Below, in pieces: positions 42,309 through 51,403 of a stretch of 64,000 nucleotides of DNA. The stretch is taken from NCBI RefSeq assembly GCF_024662235.1, contig NZ_CP096276.1, positions 3,224,001 to 3,288,000 of the forward strand, written 5' to 3'. The first letter of the stretch is position 1, and each line of letters begins with the position of its first letter. The notes beneath the pieces were generated by a model. It was not told the DNA's origin. It did no database searches and saw only the letters and a program-made list of their open reading frames with translations. This DNA is from Pimelobacter simplex. GTDB lineage: Bacteria; Actinomycetota; Actinomycetes; Propionibacteriales; Nocardioidaceae. Both the position numbers and the translations under genes were made by a program.

Positions 42309-43862
42309 GTGGACCTCCTTCGCCGCGCCCGCGCGCTCCTGCTCCTCACCGCACTCCCGGCCGGCCTCGTCGCACTCGCCGTCCCGGCCCCGGCCCAGGC
42401 CGCGGCGCCCGGCAACGACAACCGCTCCGACGCGACGACCATGCAGTACGGCCACAGCTACGGGGTGACCACCACCGAGGCGACCACCGAGGCCGGGGAG
42501 GCGCAGCCGTGCGGGGTCCCGTCGGGGCACTCGGTCTGGTACCGCTTCTCCCCCTCGGTGTCGGGGTTCTACGTCCTCGACACCGTCGGCAGTCCGCTCG
42601 ACACGGTGGTCTCGGTCGAGAACTCCACCGGCACCACCCTGGGCTGCAACGACGACGTGGAGCGCGGCGTCTCCGGGTCCCGGCTCGAGATCGCGATGAC
42701 GAGCGGGGCGACCTACTACGTGCGGGTGGCGGGCTACGGCAACGCCTCGGGCAACTTCCTGATGTACCTGCTCGCCAAGGCACCGGCCAACGACGACCGC
42801 GCCGCGGCGGCGAACCTCACCTTCAACGGCAGCCGCGAGGTCGGCCTGCTCCAGGCGAGCACCGAACCGGACGAGCCCTCCGCGGAGTGCGAGGCCGGCC
42901 TGCACAGCACCGTCTGGTACCGCTACGTGCCCACCCAGGCGGGCCGGCTGACCATCGGCAACGGCAACACCTGGGCCGCCCGGATGCGCCTGTTCGACGC
43001 CACCACCAGCACGCCCCAGGCACTCGTGTGCGACAGCTACCACGACGGCGACACCGGTCAGTTCGGCACGATCAACCAGTACGTCCGGCCCGGCCGGACC
43101 TACCTGCTCCAGGTCGGCGCGCCGCCCGGCGTCACCGCCGAGCGGACCACGATCGCGGCCGGATTCACCCCGGGCACCCAGCCGGCCAACGACTCCTTCG
43201 CGACCCCGGTCCGGCTCGGCGGCACCCGGGGCTCCGTCGCCGTCCCCGCGGGGCAGCTGACCACCGAGGCCTTCGAGTGGCCGCTCTACGGAGGCTCCCG
43301 GACCGGCCTGCACTCGGCCTGGTACCGCTGGACCGCGCCGTCGAGCGGGACGCTGCGGCTCACCGTCCCCGACGGCCTCCAGACCGTCCTGGTGTGGAAG
43401 GACGTCGCCTATCCCTGGCTGCTCGACGGGACCGGCCTCGGCACGCGCACCGCCGCGCCCGGCGGTGGCGTCGTCCGGTCGGTGCCGGTGACCCGCGGGA
43501 CGACGTACCGGATCCTCGCCGACTGGCGCAGCCCGGCCGCGTTCACCGTTTCCTACGCCCTCGACACGACGGCCACCGCGCCCGCGGCCCCCGCCCGGCC
43601 CACGGTCAAGGTCCGCCACCGCACGGCCGTGGTGACCTGGCGGGTACCGGCCGACCGCGGAGCCACGATCACCGGCTACACGCTGACGGTGCGCGGCACC
43701 GTCGCCGGGCGCAAGCGCACGATCGTGCGCCAGGTCGGCCCCGCGGCTCGTCGTACCGTGCTGCGCGGGTTGAAGCCGGGCCGCTACCGGGTCGTCGTCA
43801 CCGCCACCAACGCGATCGGTACGTCGCCCGCGAGCCCGTCGGTCCGGTTCCGGATCCGCTGA
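42309..43862 (+). CDS. Secreted protein with three repeats and a fibronectin III domain
   Basis: Exported protein of 517 residues. The GTG at 42309 starts a signal peptide (L-L-R-R-A-R-A-L-L-L-L-T) with a likely A-Q-A-A cleavage region. Three related beta-rich units of about 120-130 residues follow, each opening with (A/G)-N-D-x-(R/S) and containing a W-Y-R-(F/Y/W) strand (S-V-W-Y-R-F, T-V-W-Y-R-Y, S-A-W-Y-R-W), like pre-peptidase C-terminal modules. A C-terminal FN3 domain (about 420-517) has A-T-N-A-I-G-T-S-P-A-S. No catalytic motif is seen; probably surface or matrix binding. Confidence 0.75.
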   Translation: MDLLRRARALLLLTALPAGLVALAVPAPAQAAAPGNDNRSDATTMQYGHSYGVTTTEATTEAGEAQPCGVPSGHSVWYRFSPSVSGFYVLDTVGSPLDTVVSVENSTGTTLGCNDDVERGVSGSRLEIAMTSGATYYVRVAGYGNASGNFLMYLLAKAPANDDRAAAANLTFNGSREVGLLQASTEPDEPSAECEAGLHSTVWYRYVPTQAGRLTIGNGNTWAARMRLFDATTSTPQALVCDSYHDGDTGQFGTINQYVRPGRTYLLQVGAPPGVTAERTTIAAGFTPGTQPANDSFATPVRLGGTRGSVAVPAGQLTTEAFEWPLYGGSRTGLHSAWYRWTAPSSGTLRLTVPDGLQTVLVWKDVAYPWLLDGTGLGTRTAAPGGGVVRSVPVTRGTTYRILADWRSPAAFTVSYALDTTATAPAAPARPTVKVRHRTAVVTWRVPADRGATITGYTLTVRGTVAGRKRTIVRQVGPAARRTVLRGLKPGRYRVVVTATNAIGTSPASPSVRFRIR

Positions 43863-43870
43863 TCCTGGGC

Positions 43871-45460
43871 TCAGACCAGGTCGGCGGCCCGGATCGACGT
43901 CGCCTCGATGGCGGCGGCGATCTGGGCGAGCGAGTCGGCCGGGATGGCGGAGTCGACCGAGAGCGCGACGAGCGCCTCGCCGCCCTTGGTCTCGCGCGAG
44001 ACCTGCATGCCGGCGATGTTGACCTGGGCCTCGCCGAGGATCTGGCCGACGGTGCCGACCATGCCCGGGCGGTCGACGTAGGTGAAGAACGCGAGGTGCT
44101 CGGTCAGCTCGATGTCGACGCTGAAGCCGTTGACCTCGACCAGGCGCTCGTGCTGGGCGATGCCGACGAGCGTGCCGCTGACCGAGACCTGGTTGCCGTC
44201 GGCGAGGGTGCCGCGCAGCGTGATCAGGTTGCGGTGGTCGACGCTGTCGCTGTCGGTGACCAGGCGGACCGCGATCCCGCGCTCGGCGGCGAGGAGCGGG
44301 GCGTTGACGTAGGAGACCTGGTCCTCGACGACGCTGCCGAAGACACCCTTGAGCGCGGCCAGCTCGAGCACCTTGACGTCGTGGTCGGCGATCTCGCCGC
44401 GCACCTCGACGTCGAGCTGCTGGGCGACCTCGCCGGCGACGGCGGTGAAGACCTGGCCGAGCTTCTCGGTGAGCGGGATGCCGGGGCGCACGTCCTCGGC
44501 GATCACGCCGCCCTGGACGTTGACCGCGTCGGGCACGAGCTCACCGGACAGGGCGAGCCGGACCGACTTGGCCACGGCGATGCCGGCCTTCTCCTGGGCC
44601 TCGTCGGTGGAGGCGCCGAGGTGGGGCGTGGCGACGACGTTCTCGAGCTCGAAGAGCGGGCTGTCGGTGCACGGCTCCTTGGCGAAGACGTCGAGGCCGG
44701 CGGCGGCGATCCGGCCGGTCTTGAGGGCGTCGTAGAGCGCGGCCTCGTCGACGATCCCGCCCCGGGCGGCGTTGACCAGGACCAGCGACGGCTTGGCCTT
44801 GGCGAGCGCGTCGGCGTCGATGAGGCCGATCGTCTCGGCGGTCTTGGGCAGGTGCACGGACATGAAGTCCGCCTCGGCCATCAAGGTGTCGAGGTCGACG
44901 AGGCGGACGCCGACCTGGGCCGCGCGCCCGGCCTGGACGTAGGGGTCGTAGGCGATGACGTTCATGCCGAACGCCGCGAGCCGCTGGGCGACGAGGACGC
45001 CGATCCGGCCGAGCCCGACGATGCCCACGGTCTTCTCGAACAGCTCGATGCCGGTGTAGCGCGAACGCTTCCACTCACCGTTGCGCAGGGCCGCGTGGGC
45101 CGGCGAGACGTGGCGGGCGGCGGCGAGCATCAGCGCGACGGCGAGCTCGGCGGCGGAGATGATGTTGGAGGTCGGCGCGTTGACGACCATGACGCCCGAC
45201 TGGGTCGCGGCCTTGACGTCGACGTTGTCGAGGCCCACGCCCGCGCGCGCGACGACCTTGAGCCGCTGACCGGTCGCGAGCGCCTCGGCGTCCACCTTGG
45301 TCGCGGAGCGCACCAGGATCGCGTCGACGTCGACGATGGCCGCGAGCAGCTCGGCCCGGTCCGCGCCGTTGCAGTGGCGGATCTCGAAGTCCGGCCCGAG
45401 CGCCTCGACGGTCGCGGGGCTCAGCTCTTCGGCGATCAGGACGACGGGTCGAACGGTCAC
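43871..45460 (-). CDS. serA: D-3-phosphoglycerate dehydrogenase
   Basis: First enzyme of serine synthesis, NAD-dependent, 529 residues. This is the long form with catalytic and nucleotide-binding domains (V-G-L-G-R-I-G near residue 147, N-A-A-R-G-G-I-V-D, H-L-G-A-S-T with active-site His), an intervening domain, and a C-terminal ACT domain (R-P-G-M-V-G-T-V-G) for serine feedback, as in mycobacteria. GTG at 45460 follows AAGGA; an upstream in-frame extension is not protein-like. Not linked to other ser genes. Confidence 0.95.
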   Translation of the reverse strand: MTVRPVVLIAEELSPATVEALGPDFEIRHCNGADRAELLAAIVDVDAILVRSATKVDAEALATGQRLKVVARAGVGLDNVDVKAATQSGVMVVNAPTSNIISAAELAVALMLAAARHVSPAHAALRNGEWKRSRYTGIELFEKTVGIVGLGRIGVLVAQRLAAFGMNVIAYDPYVQAGRAAQVGVRLVDLDTLMAEADFMSVHLPKTAETIGLIDADALAKAKPSLVLVNAARGGIVDEAALYDALKTGRIAAAGLDVFAKEPCTDSPLFELENVVATPHLGASTDEAQEKAGIAVAKSVRLALSGELVPDAVNVQGGVIAEDVRPGIPLTEKLGQVFTAVAGEVAQQLDVEVRGEIADHDVKVLELAALKGVFGSVVEDQVSYVNAPLLAAERGIAVRLVTDSDSVDHRNLITLRGTLADGNQVSVSGTLVGIAQHERLVEVNGFSVDIELTEHLAFFTYVDRPGMVGTVGQILGEAQVNIAGMQVSRETKGGEALVALSVDSAIPADSLAQIAAAIEATSIRAADLV

Positions 45461-45590
45461 AGCGATGTCCTTGCAGGATTCGTGCGGGTGGGGGTTGCGG
45501 CACGGCGCTGTGCGTGCCGTCCACGATACTCGATCCCGCCCTCCGGGAGCAGGTCCCCGACCACCGTGGACCCTTCGTACGGTCGCCGCC

Positions 45591-46100
45591 ATGCCCGACG
45601 ACATCTCCGCCCGGCTCGCCCGTCTCGAGGCGGTCGCCGCCATCGAGGCGGTCAAGCACCGCTACTTCCGTGCCTGCGACGCCAAGGACCCCGCCGCGTT
45701 CCGCTCCTGCTTCGTCGCGACGGGCTCCTCCCTCGACTACGGCGACCTCGGCCGGACCGACGCCGACGGCATGGCCGCGGTCTTCGCGAAGATCGCCCTG
45801 GAGCGCGATCCCCGGGACGGACGCCACGTCATCCTCGACATGCACCACGGCGTGCACCCCGACATCGAGGTCCTCGATGCCGACCACGCCACGGGCTCCT
45901 GGACCCTGCGCTTCCGCCAGGTCGACCTGACCCAGGGCGTCGAGCGCGTCCTCAGCGGCGAGTACGCCGACGAGTACCGCCGCGAGGACGGTGCCTGGAA
46001 GATCGCCACCTGCACCTTCCGGGCGCAGTGGTCGATCACCCGGCCGCTCGGCGACGACGTCGTCGTGCACGAGCCGGCGGATCAGGCGAACAGCGCCTGA
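45591..46100 (+). CDS. SnoaL-like / NTF2-fold protein
   Basis: Protein of 169 residues resembling SnoaL-like polyketide cyclase or ring-hydroxylating-dioxygenase beta folds: an N-terminal helix (A-R-L-E-A-V-A-A-I-E-A-V-K-H-R-Y-F-R-A-C-D), the strand motif D-G-M-A-A-V-F, H-H-G-V-H-P-D-I and the closing G-A-W-K-I-A-T-C-T-F-R. Many such proteins have no known enzyme activity. ATG at 45591. Its 3' end overlaps the convergent efeB gene by 19 bp. Confidence 0.8.
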   Translation: MPDDISARLARLEAVAAIEAVKHRYFRACDAKDPAAFRSCFVATGSSLDYGDLGRTDADGMAAVFAKIALERDPRDGRHVILDMHHGVHPDIEVLDADHATGSWTLRFRQVDLTQGVERVLSGEYADEYRREDGAWKIATCTFRAQWSITRPLGDDVVVHEPADQANSA

Positions 46101-47350
46101 CCGACGTACTCGCCCTTGCCGACGCCCGGCGGCACGGCGAACAGTGCCGAGCTGGTGAACCGCAGGTACTCCATCAGCGCGTCCGACTTCGCCATCGCCC
46201 GCTGCAGCGGGATGAAGTGCGTGCGCGGGTCGCGGACGTAGGCGATGAAGAACAGCCCGGCGTCGAGACCGCCGACGTCATTGCTGCCGTCGACGAAGTT
46301 GTAGCCGCGGCGCAGCATCCGGACGCCGTCGAACTGGTCGGGGTGCACGACGCGCACGTGCGCGTCGACCGGGATGAGCGGGCCGGCGCTGCCCTTGATG
46401 CCGAAGTCGGGCTCGGTGAACTCCTTGCCGCCCGAGAGCGGCGCGCCGCTGCCCTTGGTGCGCCCGACGAACCGCTCCTGGGCGTCGAGCGACTGGCGGT
46501 CCCAGATCTCGATGTTCATGTTGATCCGGCGGGCGACGAGGTACGAGCCGCCGCTCAGCCAGGCCGCGGCGGGGTCGTCCTCGCCGGCGACCCAGACGTG
46601 CTCATCGAGGGCGCTGCCCTCCTCGGCCTTGATGTTGGCGGTGCCGTCCTTGAAGCCGAACAGGTTGCGCGGGGTGGACTGGCTCGTCGAGGTGGTCGAG
46701 GTGCGGCCGAAGCCGAGCTGGGACCAGCGCACGGCGGTGGTGCCGAAGCCCATCCGGACCAGGTTGCGGATCGCGTGCACGGCGACCTGCGGGTCGTCCG
46801 CACAGGCCTGGATACACAGGTCGCCGCCGCTGCGGGCGGGGTCGATCACGTCGGCGGAGAACAGCGGCAGCGGCTCCAGCGCGGCCGGACGGCGATCCGC
46901 GATGCCGAAGCGGTCCTTGCCGTCGGCGTCGCCGAACAGCGACGGGCCGAAGCCGAAGGTGATGGTCAGGCCGCTGGGCGGCAGCCCGATCGCCTCGCCG
47001 GTGTCGTCCGGCGGCGCGTCGGCCGCGCCCTCGACCGGGCCGACCGGGCCGGCCGAGCCACCCTGGGTCATCCGCTCGGCGGCCTCGGTCCACGCCTGGA
47101 GCAGGCGGACCAGCTCGTCGCGGTCGTCGGTGGTGACGTCGAGCGCGACGAAGTGGAGCCGGTCCTGCGCGGGCGTCACGATGCCGGCCTGCCGCGCCCC
47201 CCGGAAGGGGTACGTCGTCGAGCCGGCCGCCGCGGCCGTCGTACCGTCGGGGGCGGTGGCACGCCCCACCGCGAACGCGCCGACGGCCCCGGCGGCGGCC
47301 ACGCCGCCGCCGAGGAGTCCGCGCCGGCTGACGCGCGACCCGCCGGTCAG
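46082..47350 (-). CDS. efeB: Dyp-type heme peroxidase of the ferrous iron system
   Basis: Tat-exported DyP peroxidase of 422 residues acting outside the membrane with EfeO and EfeU. A twin-arginine signal S-R-R-G-L-L-G-G-G lies near the N-terminus. The heme/peroxide motif is G-F-K-D-G-T, and V-H-P-D-Q-F contains a candidate proximal region. No ATG, GTG or TTG start exists in frame near the Tat signal; a CTG at 47350 overlapping the efeO stop as CTGA is the best start. That would be a rare but translationally coupled start; an upstream frame error is the alternative. Confidence 0.88.
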   Translation of the reverse strand: MTGGSRVSRRGLLGGGVAAAGAVGAFAVGRATAPDGTTAAAAGSTTYPFRGARQAGIVTPAQDRLHFVALDVTTDDRDELVRLLQAWTEAAERMTQGGSAGPVGPVEGAADAPPDDTGEAIGLPPSGLTITFGFGPSLFGDADGKDRFGIADRRPAALEPLPLFSADVIDPARSGGDLCIQACADDPQVAVHAIRNLVRMGFGTTAVRWSQLGFGRTSTTSTSQSTPRNLFGFKDGTANIKAEEGSALDEHVWVAGEDDPAAAWLSGGSYLVARRINMNIEIWDRQSLDAQERFVGRTKGSGAPLSGGKEFTEPDFGIKGSAGPLIPVDAHVRVVHPDQFDGVRMLRRGYNFVDGSNDVGGLDAGLFFIAYVRDPRTHFIPLQRAMAKSDALMEYLRFTSSALFAVPPGVGKGEYVGQALFA

Positions 47351-48537
47351 GAAGTCACCGCCGCGGTCAGCCGCGACAGCGGCTCGGACAGGGCGTTCAC
47401 GGCGTCCGACAGCTCGCGGACCTGGGGCTTGGTGAGCTCGGTGTAGAGCACGAAGCCGTCGCCCGACTTGTGCTGGTCGAGGAGCTTCTGGAGTGCGGCG
47501 AACTTGGTGGTCAGCTCGGTGGCGAGCGGGGCGTCCTTGCTCTCCAGGAGCGGCTGCACGCCCTCGTAGGCGACCCGGGCCCCGTCGATGTTGGCCTGGA
47601 AGTCCCACAGGTCGGTGTGCGACCAGGCCTCCTCCTCGCCGGTGATCTTGCCCTTGGCCACCTCTTCGAGCAGGCCGATGGAGCCGTTGGCGATCGCGTC
47701 GATCGGGTAGGTCAGCGCGTCGGCACCGGTGGCCTGGATGCGGCGGTTGAGCTCGGTGACGTTCTTGAGCAGGTCGTCGCCGTAGGTCTTGCGCTCGGCG
47801 GGCGCCAGCTTCTGGTAGCCCTTGGCCGGCGGCCACAGGTCCTTCTCGATCCGGTGCCAGCCGGTCCACTTCTCACCGGCGGCGAAGTCGACGTCCGCCT
47901 CGCGGGCGTCGGTCAGCGGGTCCAGGTCGCCGAACGACTCGGCGACGGTCTCGATGCGCTCCCAGTGCTCGCGCGCGACCGGGTAGAGCGCGCGGGCCTC
48001 GTCGTCCTTGCCGGCCTCGTAGAGGTCGACGAACTGCTGGGTCTTCTCCAGCAGCTGGCCGGACTGGTCCTGCACGTAGGCGCGGTAGTTGGCCTGGGCC
48101 TGGTCGATGAGCTCCTGGTCCGACGCGCTCGCCTTCTGCTCGTCGTCGGAGGGGTCGACGGTGAACGCCGCCCGGATGCCCTCGCCCACCATGCCCGGCT
48201 TGCAGGCGGTGAAGTACTCACCGGCCGGCGCGTTGACGGTGAGCTTCTTGGTCAGGCTCGGCCCGATGTTCTCGACCTCACCCACGATCCGCAGCCCGTC
48301 GCTGCCCAGCAGGTAGAACTCGGTGACGTCGGAGCCGGTGTTGGTCACGTCGAAGGTCAGCGTCCCCGCCGGCGCCTTGCCGGCCGAGACCTCGCACCCG
48401 TCGGCGCTGGAGGTGACGGTGAGGGCACGCTCATTGCCCCCCTTGGCGCCGTCCTTGTCCGAGGCGTTCTCGGTGCAGGCGGCGAGCGCCGGGACGACGG
48501 CGAGGGCCGCGACCGAGGCGAGCAGGGTCTTGCGCAT
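47347..48537 (-). CDS. efeO: EfeO periplasmic iron-binding lipoprotein (cupredoxin plus imelysin)
   Basis: Protein of 396 residues: signal peptide with lipobox A-L-A-A-C (Cys about residue 21), a cupredoxin-like domain (about 40-130: F-D-V-T-N-T-G-S-D-V-T-E-F), and an M75/imelysin domain with the iron-binding H-x-x-E motif in G-W-H-R-I-E-K-D-L-W. It delivers iron to the EfeU permease. Three bases separate its start from the efeU stop; its stop overlaps efeB. Confidence 0.95.
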   Translation of the reverse strand: MRKTLLASVAALAVVPALAACTENASDKDGAKGGNERALTVTSSADGCEVSAGKAPAGTLTFDVTNTGSDVTEFYLLGSDGLRIVGEVENIGPSLTKKLTVNAPAGEYFTACKPGMVGEGIRAAFTVDPSDDEQKASASDQELIDQAQANYRAYVQDQSGQLLEKTQQFVDLYEAGKDDEARALYPVAREHWERIETVAESFGDLDPLTDAREADVDFAAGEKWTGWHRIEKDLWPPAKGYQKLAPAERKTYGDDLLKNVTELNRRIQATGADALTYPIDAIANGSIGLLEEVAKGKITGEEEAWSHTDLWDFQANIDGARVAYEGVQPLLESKDAPLATELTTKFAALQKLLDQHKSGDGFVLYTELTKPQVRELSDAVNALSEPLSRLTAAVTS

Positions 48538-48540
48538 GGA

Positions 48541-49407
48541 TCAGTGCTCCTGAGGCTGAGGGGCCGGACGAGGCGTCCGGGTCCGGGTGCGGGTGCGGAG
48601 GAGGAAGATCGCGCCGACCGGGACGACGTACAGCGTCCAGACGAGGGCCTCGAGCTTGGTCGTGGCCGGCGAGAAGTTGAAGATGCCCTTGAGCAGGGTG
48701 CCGTACCAGGAGGACGGCGGGATCGCCGACGAGACGTCGAAGGCGAGGTCGTGCAGGCCCGGCAGGATGCCGGCCTCCTGCAGGTCGTGGACGCCGTAGG
48801 CGAGGACGCCGCCGGCCACGATGATGAGGAACGCGCCTGTCCAGGTGAAGAAGACGCTGAGGTTGAGGCGGATCGCGCCCCGGTAGATCAGGTAGCCGAG
48901 GGCCACCGCGACGAGCAGACCGAGCAGGGCCCCGAGCAGCGGCTCCCAGGTCGGCGTGACGGTCCCGATGTCCTCGCGCGTGCCCGCCTTGGTCGCCGCC
49001 CACAGGAAGAGCGCCGTCTCCAGACCCTCACGGCCCACCGCGAGCATCGCCACGAAGGCCAGCGACCAGCGCCCGGCGTCCGCCGCCCGGTCGATCTGAC
49101 CGCGCAGCTCGGACCCGAGCCCGCGCGCGGCGTTGGACATCCAGAAGATCATCCACGTCACGAAGACCACGGCCAGGATCGAGAGGCCGCCCCCGATCGC
49201 CTCCTGCGCCTCGAACGTCAGCCCACGCGGGCCGAACGTCAAGGTGGCACCGAACGCGAGCGAGATCGCCACGGCCAGCGCGACCCCCGCCCAGATCCGG
49301 GGCAGCAGCTCACGGCGCCCGGACTTGACCAGGTACGCCACGAGGATGCTGACCACCAGCGCGGCCTCGAGGCCTTCGCGCAGTCCGATCAGGAAGTTGG
49401 CGAGCAC
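48541..49407 (-). CDS. efeU: EfeU/FTR1-type iron permease
   Basis: Membrane permease of 288 residues with about seven helices. Both iron-binding R-E-G-L-E motifs are present (R-E-G-L-E-A-A-L near residue 10; R-E-G-L-E-T-A-L near residue 125). First gene of efeU-efeO-efeB. A DtxR/IdeR-type box lies 20 bases upstream, so the operon should be switched off when iron is plentiful. Confidence 0.95.
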   Translation of the reverse strand: MLANFLIGLREGLEAALVVSILVAYLVKSGRRELLPRIWAGVALAVAISLAFGATLTFGPRGLTFEAQEAIGGGLSILAVVFVTWMIFWMSNAARGLGSELRGQIDRAADAGRWSLAFVAMLAVGREGLETALFLWAATKAGTREDIGTVTPTWEPLLGALLGLLVAVALGYLIYRGAIRLNLSVFFTWTGAFLIIVAGGVLAYGVHDLQEAGILPGLHDLAFDVSSAIPPSSWYGTLLKGIFNFSPATTKLEALVWTLYVVPVGAIFLLRTRTRTRTPRPAPQPQEH

Positions 49408-49426
49408 AAACGGCGAGCGTACTCCG

Positions 49427-49445
49427 CATGGTTAGCCTTGCCTAA
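49427..49445 (-). promoter_or_regulatory. DtxR/IdeR-type iron box upstream of efeUOB
   Basis: Minus-strand TTAGGCAAGGCTAACCATG matches the IdeR consensus TTAGGTTAGGCTAACCTAA at 14 of 19 positions, including both half-site cores. It lies 20-38 bases before the efeU start, the expected promoter position, and overlaps the last codons of the neighbouring gene. Confidence 0.8.
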
Positions 49446-50032
49446 TGCGACCCGCCTGGCGGGGCGTCGCGCCTCGTTGCGAGACCGACCGCCGGGCGAT
49501 CCCGGTCCCAGGAGCTCGCGCTCGCGCCGTCCAGCAGCCGCTGGTCGACGACGAGCCGATCCACCCAGGGGGCCTGGTCCGGGGCGTCGAGCACGGCGAG
49601 CCAGTCGACCTCCGCCGTCCGCCCACCGAGATCGACGACGAGCGCGACCGTGTCGGCTGGACTCGCCACGGACGTCTCCTCGACGGCGGCCACCACCGCA
49701 TCCGCCTGCGGCACCGACAAGCCGTCGAGGAAGGCCACGACGCAGTGCCGAGCGCGGTTGCCGGTCGCGTCGGGCAGGCGCGACCAGCTGAGCACCAGGT
49801 CCTCCGAGCCCGAGAACCACAGCTGGAAGGTCAGCGCACCGGTCTCGGGCGAGCGCAGGCAGGCCTCGAACTCGGCGTGCCCCGTCGGCACCCGGTCACC
49901 CTCCGCGTCCAGCACCGAGACCGTGCCCGGGGCGCCGGGCGCGTCCAGGGCCAGACCCGCGCGGCGGAGCCGGGCGACCAGGGCCGGAAGGCCGGCACCG
50001 GCCACGTACCACCTCACGAAGGGATCAGGCAC
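49442..50032 (-). CDS. Hypothetical protein upstream of efeU
   Basis: Protein of 196 residues without a recognised family. GTG at 50032 lies 7 bases after GGAGG and yields V-P-D-P-F-V-R-W-Y-V-A-G. The composition and codon use are protein-like, with beta-rich segments (F-Q-L-W-F-S-G-S-E-D-L-V-L-S-W) and V-D-L-G-G-R-T-A-E-V-D-W-L. No signal peptide or membrane segment. Same strand as efeU but separated by the iron box, which overlaps its 3' end. Confidence 0.6.
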   Translation of the reverse strand: MPDPFVRWYVAGAGLPALVARLRRAGLALDAPGAPGTVSVLDAEGDRVPTGHAEFEACLRSPETGALTFQLWFSGSEDLVLSWSRLPDATGNRARHCVVAFLDGLSVPQADAVVAAVEETSVASPADTVALVVDLGGRTAEVDWLAVLDAPDQAPWVDRLVVDQRLLDGASASSWDRDRPAVGLATRRDAPPGGSH

Positions 50033-50170
50033 GGGCCACCTCCTCGGACATGAGCGCCACCGCCGAGCACAGCCTGCCACCACGTCCGGTGCACCTCCGT
50101 CTGTCGGCGCGGCCGTCCGATCCGGCTAAGGTCGGCGGTATCGGTTGCCGGCGACGAAGGAGTCACTGCC

Positions 50171-50623
50171 ATGCGGGTTTTCACGACGTTCGAGGAGGTC
50201 GCCGAGGCGGCCGGGACCGACCTGGGAGCCAGTGACTGGGTCACCGTCGACCAGCGCCGCGTCAACCAGTTCGCCGACGCGACCGGCGACCACCAGTGGA
50301 TCCACGTCGACCTGGAGCGGGCCAAGGAAGGGCCGTTCGGGGGGACGATCGCGCACGGCTACCTGACGCTGTCGCTGGTGCCGTGGCTGGGCAGCCAGGT
50401 CTTCACCCTGCGCACGCCGGGCGCCAAGCTCAACTACGGCGTCAACAAGGTCCGCTTCCCCCACCCGCTGCTGGTCGGCAAGCGCATCCGGCTGCACGTG
50501 CAGATGGGTGAGGTCGTCGACATCCCCAGCGGCAAGCAGCTGACGGTGCGGCACACGGTCGAGATCGAGGGCGAGGACAAGCCGGCCTGCGTCGCCGAGA
50601 CGGTCGTGCTGCTGCTCCCCTAG
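50171..50623 (+). CDS. MaoC-like dehydratase (hot-dog fold)
   Basis: Protein of 150 residues of the (R)-specific enoyl-CoA hydratase group. The hydratase motif is intact: F-A-D-A-T-G-D-H-Q-W-I-H with the catalytic Asp and His, then G-G-T-I-A-H-G-Y-L-T-L-S. It hydrates enoyl-CoA thioesters; the physiological substrate is unknown. Stands alone, convergent with the DsbA-like gene whose stop is 4 bases away. Confidence 0.9.
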   Translation: MRVFTTFEEVAEAAGTDLGASDWVTVDQRRVNQFADATGDHQWIHVDLERAKEGPFGGTIAHGYLTLSLVPWLGSQVFTLRTPGAKLNYGVNKVRFPHPLLVGKRIRLHVQMGEVVDIPSGKQLTVRHTVEIEGEDKPACVAETVVLLLP

Positions 50624-50627
50624 GCGC

Positions 50628-51272
50628 TCAGGCGCTCTCGCGGGTCTCCCACGCCTGCTGCAGCGCCTGGGCGAACAGCTCGGTCGGCTGTGCGCCGGAG
50701 ATCCCGTAGCGGCCGTCGACCACGAAGAACGGTACGCCGGACGAGCCGTACGCCTGGGCCTGGGCGACGTCGGCCATGACGTCGTCGCGGTACTCCGTGC
50801 TGCCCAGCACCTCGTCCACGCGCGTCGCGTCGAGGCCGGCCGCCGCGGCCGCACGGCGCAGCACGTCGTGGTCGCCGAGCGACTCCCCCCGCGTGAAGTA
50901 CGCCGCGAGGAACTCCTCGAGCAGCGCCTCCTGCCGCCCCACCGACTTCGCGAGGTGCAGCAGGCGGTGCGCGGTCAGGGTGCGCGCGTGGAGCGCGTCG
51001 GCGTGGGAGAAGTGGAGGCCCTCTGCGGCGGCGACCTCGTCGGCGCGCGCCATCATCTCGCGGGTGCCGGCCTCGTCGGCGCCGAACTTGCGGCCGAGCA
51101 CGGTCACGGTGGACTCGGTGCCGACCTCGGGGGCGAAGGGGTCCAGTTCGTAGGAGCGGTAGACGAGCTCGACGTCGTCGCGGTGCTCGAAGTCCGCCAG
51201 GGCGTTCTCCAAGCGGCGCTTGCCGATGTAGCACCACGGACACACGACGTCGGCCCAGATCTCGATACGCAC
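50628..51272 (-). CDS. DsbA-family oxidoreductase (FrnE-like)
   Basis: Thioredoxin-fold protein of 214 residues with the redox motif C-P-W-C near residue 11, an inserted helical domain, and the cis-Pro loop G-V-P-F-F-V-V-D-G. No signal peptide, so it is cytoplasmic, as expected for FrnE/polyketide-associated DsbA proteins. ATG at 51272. Confidence 0.9.
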   Translation of the reverse strand: MRIEIWADVVCPWCYIGKRRLENALADFEHRDDVELVYRSYELDPFAPEVGTESTVTVLGRKFGADEAGTREMMARADEVAAAEGLHFSHADALHARTLTAHRLLHLAKSVGRQEALLEEFLAAYFTRGESLGDHDVLRRAAAAAGLDATRVDEVLGSTEYRDDVMADVAQAQAYGSSGVPFFVVDGRYGISGAQPTELFAQALQQAWETRESA

Positions 51273-51403
51273 GACGGGCCCAACGCCGCGGACCCCTGAA
51301 TGCTTCCCCGGTCACCCCCTAGGGGACCCCGGGGCGGCGTCAGGGGCAGGTCAAGGGATCTGCCGGAAGCGGCGGGAGGCCCCCCGCGGACAGGCTGAGG
51401 CCC

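Noticed and set aside
41873..47446. Very long open frame of about 1857 codons on the plus strand
   Set aside because: It runs through the 3' part of yczR, the secreted repeat protein, serA and efeB in other frames or on the opposite strand. Composition is GC-driven and shows no family. It is a shadow frame.
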